DNA from: Methanobacterium veterum
GTDB taxonomy: Archaea > Methanobacteriota > Methanobacteria > Methanobacteriales > Methanobacteriaceae
DNA length: 64,000 nt
NCBI RefSeq assembly: GCF_000745485.1
Contig: NZ_KN050693.1
Span: 287,995 to 351,994, forward strand
Direction of reading: 5' to 3'
Numbering within the stretch: position 1 is the first letter of the stretch; every line of letters begins with the position of its first letter. Position numbers and translations under genes: made by a program. Below are positions 57,248 to 64,000 of the stretch, piece by piece. The notes beneath the pieces were generated by a model, which worked only from the letters and a program-made list of their open reading frames with translations, was not told the DNA's origin and searched no databases.

Positions 57248-57553
57248 CAACTTGAAATTAAATTATTCAAAAGTTCTTATTTTTTATAGTAGGAGCATAA
57301 TTAATGTATAATATTTTGGAAAGTCCAGTGCAATGATTTTAAATTAATTCAATATTTCACCATTTATTTGAATAGATAATCTAAAAATTTTTGCACTTGA
57401 CTATATTTTGTATATGCAAAAACATCAAATATAAAAACCTTTTTTTAAAAGTTCGATCAAAAATTAAATTAGATGTTATCTTACTTTTTTAAGACGCTAA
57501 ATATTCTAATAAAATTTTAAATTTAAATAAATCATCGATAGGAGAGTTATCTT

Positions 57554-59002
57554 ATGGAAGTTGAAGGAACTTTAAAAAAAATAAGAGATTGTGTCTGGGA
57601 AATCCCATCAAGTTATAAAAAAGGGATGTTAGTCCCTGGAAGAGTATATTTAAACGATGAAACTGTTAAAGATATAGAAAGTGGGGCAATTGATCAGGTC
57701 TCAAATGTAGCATGTTTACCGGGTATTAAAAAATTTTCAATTGGACTTCCGGATATTCACTTTGGATATGGATTTCCTATTGGTGGTGTCGCGGCATTCA
57801 GTACCCATAATGGGGTTATAAGTCCTGGAGGAGTTGGTTTTGATATTAACTGTGGTGTCCGGCTTATAAAGACAAATTTAACTGAAGATGACGTTAAACC
57901 AAAAATGAAAGAACTTGTAGATACTCTTTTTAATAATGTACCTTCTGGAGTTGGAAGTAAAGGTAAAGTAAGGCTTCAACCTGGCCAAATTGATGAAGTG
58001 CTAGATCATGGGGCACAGTGGGCTATTGAAAATGGATATGGTTGGGAAAGAGACTTAAAATATCTGGAAGAAAATGGAAAAATGGAATCTGCAGACTCCA
58101 GCAAAGTCAGTGATAAAGCTAAAAAAAGAGGGGTGCCTCAATTAGGTTCTCTTGGCTCTGGAAACCACTTTTTAGAAGTCCAGAAAATGGATGAAATTTA
58201 TGATGAAGATACTGCAAAAGTTTTTGGAATAGAAGAGGGTATGATTACTGTTTTAATCCACACTGGTTCTAGGGGATGTGGACATCAGATATGTTCTGAT
58301 TATCTTAGAGTTATGGACAGGGCAGCCAAAAGGTACCAGATTAATCTTCCAGACAGGCAGTTAGCATGTGCACCTATTGGTTCTGAGGAAGCAACTGATT
58401 ATTTCCAGGCTATGTCAGCTGCAGCTAACTATGCATGGACTAACAGGCAAATGATTGTACATTGGGTTAGAGAATCATTTGAGAAAGTTTTCAAAAGGGA
58501 TGCTGAAGAAATGGGCATGGAAATAATCTACGATGTGGCACACAACATTGCAAAGAAAGAAGTCCACAATGTACAGGGAAGAAAAATGGAGCTGTTTGTC
58601 CACAGAAAGGGAGCAACACGTGCATTTGGTCCTGGAAGAGAAGAAATACCTGAAGAATATAGAAAAGTTGGACAGCCTGTTTTTATACCTGGAACTATGG
58701 GTACGGCATCATATGTGCTTGCAGGAACAGATGTGGCAATGGAAGAGACTTTTGGTTCTTCTGCTCATGGTGCAGGACGTAAAATGAGCCGAGCAGGAGC
58801 TAAGAAAGAATACCGCGGTGAAGAAGTTCAAAAAGTCCTTGAAAATAGAGGAATTATTATAAGGGCAACTTCAATGCCTGTAGTGGCAGAAGAAGCTCCT
58901 GGAGCATACAAAGATGTGGATGCAGTTGTAAAAACATCCCATGATGCAGGAATATCTAGAATGGTTGGAAAAATGATTCCTCTTGGTGTTGCAAAAGGAT
59001 AA
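57554..59002 (+). CDS. rtcB: tRNA-splicing ligase RtcB
   Basis: 482 residues without an intein. It has [60 protein letters not shown] and the guanylated-histidine region [19 protein letters not shown]. It joins 2',3'-cyclic phosphate to 5'-OH ends of tRNA halves with GTP and Mn, helped by archease (46347). TAGGAGAGTTATCTT precedes the ATG. Confidence 0.95.
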   Translation: MEVEGTLKKIRDCVWEIPSSYKKGMLVPGRVYLNDETVKDIESGAIDQVSNVACLPGIKKFSIGLPDIHFGYGFPIGGVAAFSTHNGVISPGGVGFDINCGVRLIKTNLTEDDVKPKMKELVDTLFNNVPSGVGSKGKVRLQPGQIDEVLDHGAQWAIENGYGWERDLKYLEENGKMESADSSKVSDKAKKRGVPQLGSLGSGNHFLEVQKMDEIYDEDTAKVFGIEEGMITVLIHTGSRGCGHQICSDYLRVMDRAAKRYQINLPDRQLACAPIGSEEATDYFQAMSAAANYAWTNRQMIVHWVRESFEKVFKRDAEEMGMEIIYDVAHNIAKKEVHNVQGRKMELFVHRKGATRAFGPGREEIPEEYRKVGQPVFIPGTMGTASYVLAGTDVAMEETFGSSAHGAGRKMSRAGAKKEYRGEEVQKVLENRGIIIRATSMPVVAEEAPGAYKDVDAVVKTSHDAGISRMVGKMIPLGVAKG

Positions 59003-59263
59003 CATCTTTTTATTTTTTTATAAACTGGATAAAATTTATTTAATTTTATTTTTATTATTCAAGGGATAAATAGTCTAAAACAGCGTAATCTGTTTTCAAT
59101 CTCTTTTTTTTATTTTTAATACTATTTTTGTACTACTCATAACTATAAATAATTAATAATTTAATAATATACAATAATAAAACCAGTAATAGGTACAATA
59201 TTTACTCTTTATATAGAAAAGTGAGCTATTTTGGTTAATTATGAAATTTACAGAGGCAAATAC

Positions 59264-59875
59264 ATGCATAAAAGGTTAATAGTTATACTTACAGTTATAA
59301 TTGTAGTTTTAGGAGCATATGTTACTTATTATACCTATGCAACCACTTATTTAATGCCTAAAGATATTGAGCTTTTAAAGGATGAAATTAAAACCATCAA
59401 TGAATCTGGAACTTATGATGCTGAAATAGCAAGTCTTGAAATGCAGGCTGATAGAATTGAAAAGTTATCACTGCTTAACAACATTCCTCTAAGTCAGCGG
59501 CAAAAACAGGCCAACGATCTGGAAAATGGTCAGGGCATACAGTCCATAAATAACACGTTAAATGAACTTAAACAGAATATTACTGCTACTAAAAATATGG
59601 CTTTAGGGTATGATTTGCTTTTAAGGGGAGATGTTGCCTCCAGTTTAAAATCTGCATACAGTGATGAAATAGTGAATACATTGAATAGCATGGATCCATT
59701 AATGAACAAATTAGCGCAGGATTTAAGGAAGGGAGATAATAAAGCTGTTGCTGATGATCTCAGAAAATTAGCTGATGCACTGCGGACTTTTAACAAACAG
59801 GAACAGATTTCAGCAAACAATCTCCAGGACGCGGTAAACAAATTGGAAACTAAAAAACAGGGGATATTTTTTTAA
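59264..59875 (+). CDS. Membrane-anchored coiled-coil protein
   Basis: 203 residues from MHKRLIVILTVIIVVLGAYV, where a single N-terminal helix acts as signal anchor. The outside part is helical with heptads (DIELLKDEIKTINESGTYDA; LRKLADALRTFNKQEQ) and no Cys. AGAGGC lies 7 bases before this ATG; the reading from 59231 would start with TTG. Family not recognised; possibly envelope-associated. Confidence 0.6.
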   Translation: MHKRLIVILTVIIVVLGAYVTYYTYATTYLMPKDIELLKDEIKTINESGTYDAEIASLEMQADRIEKLSLLNNIPLSQRQKQANDLENGQGIQSINNTLNELKQNITATKNMALGYDLLLRGDVASSLKSAYSDEIVNTLNSMDPLMNKLAQDLRKGDNKAVADDLRKLADALRTFNKQEQISANNLQDAVNKLETKKQGIFF

Positions 59876-59975
59876 CACGCTCCTGGCGCTTTTTTTAAGA
59901 TCATAAATAACTAGTTAATTAAAGATAAAAATAGTAATATGAATCTATTTTTTAATATTTAATGAAGGGTTGACT

Positions 59976-60317
59976 ATGTTAAAATTTGAGGGAATAAAAG
60001 AATTTGACATAGAAAAATTGGATAAAGGGTCAAATATCTCAAGAGATTTCCAGTTGATTTTTAGAGAAGATGTGCTGAATGAGGAAGAATGTGAAATAGT
60101 TGAAAAAGAATTAAATAAGCATGATTTCCAGATCAAAGACGAAAATATTGAGATTGAAGTTATATATAATATAGATCTGGATACTGCAGTCATTTCATTT
60201 ACAGTTTACTGCCCCTTAATGCATCTAAACCAGATTTCAGAAGAAAAAATTTCTAATTTCATTGATAAACATAAAACTAATTTTGAAGAGTATTATAAGC
60301 GGGTTAAGCCGTATTAA
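59976..60317 (+). CDS. Hypothetical protein
   Basis: 113 residues from MLKFEGIKEFDIEKLDKGSN, with AAGGG about 6 bases upstream. Acidic, mixed alpha/beta: EIEVIYNIDLDTAVISFTVY is a strand pair and KISNFIDKHKTNFEEYYKRV a closing helix. No family recognised. Confidence 0.55.
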   Translation: MLKFEGIKEFDIEKLDKGSNISRDFQLIFREDVLNEEECEIVEKELNKHDFQIKDENIEIEVIYNIDLDTAVISFTVYCPLMHLNQISEEKISNFIDKHKTNFEEYYKRVKPY

Positions 60318-60413
60318 TGGGTAAAAGCAGTGCTATTTATATTTTACAGGACAAGGCATATCTATTTATTATTGTATCTCGAACAATTAACTATCATAGA
60401 AAAAGTTGAGAAC

Positions 60414-61184
60414 ATGATAGGAATAATTGGCGGCACAGGAATATACGAAATCGTTGAAATGGGAAAAGACGTTGAAACTAAGATTATAGAAACACCTTAT
60501 GGTGAATCTCCAGAGATCAGCATTTTCAAATTACATGGTAAAGATATTGCATTCATGCCAAGACATGCAAAAGGACATGCAAATCCGCCCCATATGATAA
60601 ATTACAGGGCAAACATTTATGCCATGAAAAAAATTGGCGTTGAGAGAATAATAGCAACCAATGCTGTTGGATCTCTGGATTTATCTGTTAAACCTGGTGA
60701 TTTTTTAATACCTCATGATTTCATTGATTTTACAAAAACAAGAGAATTCACATTTTATGACACTAAAACAGTACATATAGATATTACGGAACCTTACTGT
60801 CATGATTTACGGAACTATTTAATAGAGTCAGGTGAAGTTGTCCCAAATGGAGTATATGTGTGCACTGAAGGACCCAGATTTGAAACTGCTGCAGAAATTG
60901 CAATGTTCAAACAGCTGGGCGGAAATGTTGTTGGAATGACCGGAATACCTGAAGCTATACTTGCAAGGGAACTTGAAATATGCTATGCAAGTATCTGCAT
61001 GGTATCAAATTATGCGGCATCAATATCCCCAACCAAGCTGACAATAGATGAAGTATTCGAAGTCGTAGAAGGGCAAAAAGAGAATCTGGTTAAGTTAATA
61101 TCTGAAGCAATAACAAAAACTCCAGATAAAAGAGAATGTCCCTGCAGTTATGCACTTTTAGGTGCAGAAATAGATGAAGTGTAA
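60414..61184 (+). CDS. mtnP: 5'-Methylthioadenosine phosphorylase-family enzyme
   Basis: 256 residues from MIGIIGGTGIYEIVEMGKDV. It has the PNP/MTAP phosphate-site motif IGGTG, MPRHAKGHANPPHMINYRAN, ATNAVGSLDLSVKPGDFLIP, TEGPRFETAAEIAM and GMTGIPEAILARELEICYAS. It cleaves methylthioadenosine (or inosine-type nucleosides, in related archaeal enzymes) to recycle adenine and methionine. The upstream reading to 60330 has no support. Confidence 0.92.
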   Translation: MIGIIGGTGIYEIVEMGKDVETKIIETPYGESPEISIFKLHGKDIAFMPRHAKGHANPPHMINYRANIYAMKKIGVERIIATNAVGSLDLSVKPGDFLIPHDFIDFTKTREFTFYDTKTVHIDITEPYCHDLRNYLIESGEVVPNGVYVCTEGPRFETAAEIAMFKQLGGNVVGMTGIPEAILARELEICYASICMVSNYAASISPTKLTIDEVFEVVEGQKENLVKLISEAITKTPDKRECPCSYALLGAEIDEV

Positions 61185-61212
61185 TTTGAAGCTTCAAATA
61201 ATCTTTATTTTT
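61185..61212 (+). terminator. Palindrome plus T-run after mtnP
   Basis: TTTGAAGCTTCAAA (61185-61198) directly follows the stop codon and is followed within ten bases by a run of Ts, consistent with transcription termination. The gap from here to 61521 has no gene; an AT-rich promoter precedes the integrase. Confidence 0.45.
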
Positions 61213-61521
61213 TTCAATTAATTTTCATATCTAATTTTTTTATATAAATAATAGAATAATTGGTAGTAATGATTAAAATATTTATTAACTAAGCTGTTTA
61301 TTATGTACCTGCAGAAATTATGAGGTTATATAGTGATGCTGGCCAGTATCCAAACAGTATTAAGTCATGAATAATAAGATTTAAGTATTTATTGGCACAG
61401 CTAAAACTTTATTTTTCACTATGTTTTTACTTATCACACTATATTCAATCTACTTTTTTAGTTCTCGAATGGGTACAAAACCGTAACCATCTAAATATCC
61501 ACCCATATAGTAAGTGATAAA

Positions 61522-62712
61522 ATGTATGCCATAAGAGAAACATCAACACATGTTGAAAATGAACCAATATTCAAAACATTTTGCTCCAATAGAGAATTAG
61601 CAGAAAAATCTATAAAAATTTACAAATATGGTTTGCAGAAATATTCTGATTTTACAGGGAAGACATTAAAAGAATTAATAGACGAAGCTGAAGATGAAGA
61701 AGATTCTATTAATAGATATAGAAAGAGAAAAATCTATTCATATTTAAATAACTTTAAATTATACTTAGATGAATTAGACATTGCCCAATATTCAAAAAAC
61801 CATACAATGATACTTGTAAGAGCGTTTTATAACGAGTTTGATATTCAATTACCCCGACCTAAGAAAAAGAAATCAAAAAAAGCTCGTATGCCTGAAACAG
61901 TAGTCGTTCTTCCCACAATGGAAGAGATAAAAAGATTTTTAGAATACTGTAATAATGAATACAAAGCAATAGTGTTAATGGGAATAAGTAGTGGTATGGG
62001 TAGGGCTGAAATATCTAGTCTAACATTTAGAAACTTCTATGATTCTATACCTCTTGAAAAATATCCAAGTAATATACCTGAATTAATAGAAAAAGTCAAA
62101 CCAAAAGTAAAACAAGAAGAAACTTTTGTACCTTTATGGAAAATTAAAAGAATTAAAACAGATAATCTTTACTATACTTTTAGTTCTCCCGAAAGTGTAG
62201 AACGCATAATAACTTATTTAGAAGACCTTAATCATAATTTTCCAAGTTATGAACCAAACCCTGATGATAAACTTTTCAGAAGTTTAATATCAAATAATCC
62301 CACTAAACCTACCGATATAAGCAGTATGTTCAATCATATAGGTAGAAAGAAAGGTTTTAGAAAAGTTGGGGAACATTATGTAGTAAGAAGTCATGGTTTC
62401 CGTAAATTTTTCGCTACAACACTACAAAAGAATAGAGTACCTCATTTAACCACCAGATGGCTTATGGGTCATACAATAGATTCGACAACAAGTGCATATT
62501 TTAAAGTAGATCCTGAATCACTAAGAGAAGAATACATAGAAGTTGTAGACAAACTAACTACTGATAACGTACAGATTAAAATAATAGACAAATATGAATC
62601 CTTATCTGAACAAATAAGTTATGTAATGGAAAGAATACGTCAAGAAGAAGGTGAAATAAAATTTAAAGATAAAATAGATCGAGAAAAAGAGCTTGGAAAA
62701 CACAGGAGTTAA
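61522..62712 (+). CDS. Tyrosine recombinase / integrase
   Basis: 396 residues. An N-terminal SAM-like core-binding domain (about 20-110) leads to the catalytic domain, whose residues are visible: Arg in SSGMGRAEISSLTF, His-x-x-Arg in SHGFRKFFAT, His in LMGHTIDSTT and the nucleophile Tyr in SAYFKVDPE. This is an archaeal virus/plasmid-type integrase. It marks an integrated element that extends to the right with the primase-like gene at 62846. The attachment site was not identified; no tRNA gene lies upstream. Confidence 0.92.
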   Translation: MYAIRETSTHVENEPIFKTFCSNRELAEKSIKIYKYGLQKYSDFTGKTLKELIDEAEDEEDSINRYRKRKIYSYLNNFKLYLDELDIAQYSKNHTMILVRAFYNEFDIQLPRPKKKKSKKARMPETVVVLPTMEEIKRFLEYCNNEYKAIVLMGISSGMGRAEISSLTFRNFYDSIPLEKYPSNIPELIEKVKPKVKQEETFVPLWKIKRIKTDNLYYTFSSPESVERIITYLEDLNHNFPSYEPNPDDKLFRSLISNNPTKPTDISSMFNHIGRKKGFRKVGEHYVVRSHGFRKFFATTLQKNRVPHLTTRWLMGHTIDSTTSAYFKVDPESLREEYIEVVDKLTTDNVQIKIIDKYESLSEQISYVMERIRQEEGEIKFKDKIDREKELGKHRS

Positions 62713-62845
62713 AAATAAACCCTGTATTATAATATATTTTAAAAATCACATGTTACACATTCAGTTATTATGTCTGTAACAAATGTAACAAAATTTCAGT
62801 ACTTTTCAACTTTGCTATTTTTTTTAAAATCTTTTGAAATTATTA

Positions 62846-63565
62846 TTAAATGTATATAAGATTAGGTGTTTTTAAGATAGGTGTTTTTAAGACAGGTATA
62901 TTATTTATTGGATTTACTCTAATAGGATTAGGCATTTTATAACCTTTAACCTCTAAAGCTTTTATAATATCTTTTAAAATATCATCACTATTAGAAACAC
63001 TTAAAATATTATTTGGAGAATCATCTAACTTATCATAATATTCTTTACTAGGTCTTCTATTCCATACATAATCAGTTATAACGTATTTTAAAGAAGTACC
63101 ATATTTTATATGCTCTATACCATCTATATAATCTATACCAAAGCCTATCGGTTTATGTTTTGGTTTATTTTCGCTTAATAAATATATATGATAGCCATCA
63201 TTAGGCGTTTTAACTGAGTATGTATCATGTATTGTATCTTCTATAACTTCTTTGAATATCTCTATTGGTATAAGTTCGGGTATAATGTCTGAAAGTTCTG
63301 GTAAAATGTTTGAATATGATAAAAGTTTAGAATAGTTTGGTTTATCTATGTCTATTACTACTAAATATCTATCTAATTTTTTTATATAATCGCATAATAT
63401 GGCTGTTGGATACTTTGGGTCTTTAAAACCTTTGTAATCTTTTGGTTGTTTGTATATACTTATGCTTGGATATTTATTGGGTTTACCTCCTAATACTTGC
63501 CCTTTGTGGGATATTGCTATTTTCTTAGCGTGTTTAAAAACTTCTTTATAGTTATATTCATTCAT
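62846..63565 (-). CDS. Primase-polymerase (PrimPol/AEP)-like protein, short
   Basis: 239 residues. YLVVIDIDKPNYSK carries the metal-binding DxD, SVKTPNDGYHIYLLSENKPK the SxxGxH/YHIYL-type strand, and an N-terminal GKPNKYPSISIY stretch precedes. These fit the bifunctional primase-polymerase domain of archaeal plasmids and viruses. No helicase domain follows, so it is a stand-alone version or truncated; the C-terminus has repeats (PVLKTPILKTPNLIYI). AGGTGATGAATT precedes the ATG. Replication protein of the integrated element. Confidence 0.75.
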   Translation of the reverse strand: MNEYNYKEVFKHAKKIAISHKGQVLGGKPNKYPSISIYKQPKDYKGFKDPKYPTAILCDYIKKLDRYLVVIDIDKPNYSKLLSYSNILPELSDIIPELIPIEIFKEVIEDTIHDTYSVKTPNDGYHIYLLSENKPKHKPIGFGIDYIDGIEHIKYGTSLKYVITDYVWNRRPSKEYYDKLDDSPNNILSVSNSDDILKDIIKALEVKGYKMPNPIRVNPINNIPVLKTPILKTPNLIYI

Positions 63566-63638
63566 AATTCATCACCTGTGGTCTATGGAATTTAAGTAAT
63601 ATTAAACTGAATGTTGAAGAAAAAACTTTAGTTATTTA

Positions 63639-63667
63639 CCCCACACCGTTAAAAACGGAGTGTGGGG
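63639..63667. other. Strong GC hairpin in the integrated element
   Basis: CCCCACACCGTT and AACGGAGTGTGGGG pair almost perfectly (one mismatch) around AAA. It lies upstream of the primase-like gene, in an otherwise AT-rich stretch, with no T-run on the + strand. It could be a terminator for a gene entering from the right or a replication signal. Confidence 0.5.
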
Positions 63668-63854
63668 CGAAACAACTAAAAAAAGAGAAAATATATAAAA
63701 ATAAGGATTCTTAACCTGTAACATATAGGATTTAAGAAATTTTAACCAGCTAAATATAACTTTAACTTGTGTTTATTTGTGTTTAAATCGTTTGCTTTGT
63801 GTATGGTAGTAGTTATAATTAAAGGATTTTTTGCCGTTGCATTTCGTTTGTGTT

Positions 63855-63969
63855 GGCAAATAGGGTTTATTTTCTTTAAAGGCGTGTTTAGATTAGGGTT
63901 ATTTTTAGTGCTATCACAGCAGTCACATGCTGTCACATTCTTGATGCAACGGCAAATAGGGTTTATTTT
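63855..63969 (+). repeat. Exact 19-bp direct repeat near right edge
   Basis: GGCAAATAGGGTTTATTTT occurs at 63855-63873 and 63951-63969, 96 bases apart. GCAAC or TTGCA elements and GTCACA/TGTGAC motifs (around 63915-63940) lie between and beside the copies. They may be iterons of the element's origin or operator sites. Confidence 0.5.
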
Positions 63970-64000
63970 ACCCTATAACCGTCTAATTATACTTGGTTTA

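Noticed and set aside
63742..63936. 64-codon minus-strand ORF at the right edge
   Set aside because: It overlaps the direct repeats and has a Lys/Asn/Thr-rich random-looking composition; only its GTG start and CDCC stretch were suggestive.

Overview
This is an AT-rich chromosomal segment of a methanogenic archaeon, most likely a Methanobacterium. The clearest markers are a complete methyl-coenzyme M reductase operon of the mrtBDGA type (no C gene), a dihydropterin pyrophosphokinase (mptE), archaeal Cdc6 and Cdc48, archease with RtcB, and TATA-like promoters with strong GGAGG/GGTGA ribosome binding sites. I saw no rRNA, tRNA or CRISPR array.

Layout. 1-8940: three paralogous MacB/FtsX-type ABC transporter cassettes (ATPase plus permease, all on the minus strand), a MarR regulator, and between cassettes 1 and 2 a tandem array of five very short hydrophobic peptide genes spaced about 125 bp apart. 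A small XRE regulator plus two membrane proteins sits between cassettes 2 and 3. 8990-17300: a palindrome-rich miniature element, a DMT-family transporter, a TetR/NapH-like ferredoxin operon, a cytosolic trypsin-like protease, a phosphoribosyltransferase and several small membrane or coiled-coil proteins. 17500-26850: a very AT-rich accessory island that looks like a defence island. It holds a Shedu-type nuclease with a 15-residue repeat domain, a Kiwa-like gene pair, a frameshifted coiled-coil gene, a DUF2085 protein, a zinc-ribbon/Ltp-repeat surface protein and an Mrr-like nuclease fused to TPRs. The last is flanked by long direct repeats that carry the start of the neighbouring dUTPase-like gene.

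27000-46800: mostly housekeeping genes. They include acetyl-CoA synthetase, a SpoIIE/LytS-type phosphatase, an acetolactate-synthase-like enzyme, a B12/radical SAM protein, a class V aminotransferase, mptE, cdc6, cdc48 and archease. A clearly decayed YnfA-family gene carries a palindromic element close to its 5' end. 46800-61200: the mrt operon, preceded by two candidate promoters with palindromic GGTTAC/GGTTAT boxes and a hairpin-rich leader. It is followed by a strong terminator, two paralogous TetR regulators, a truncated and an intact LCMT-like methyltransferase, a flavoprotein with a palindromic element inserted in frame, a second mcrD, rtcB and an MTAP-family phosphorylase. 61500-64000: the left part of an integrated element (tyrosine integrase, primase-polymerase-like protein, strong hairpin, direct repeats) that continues past the right edge.

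The best candidate for an undescribed system is the peptide array with its three transporter cassettes and MarR gene. It is organised like leaderless multi-peptide bacteriocin or phenol-soluble-modulin loci, but the peptides are unfamiliar to me. All family assignments come from reading motifs in the sequence; no database search was run.
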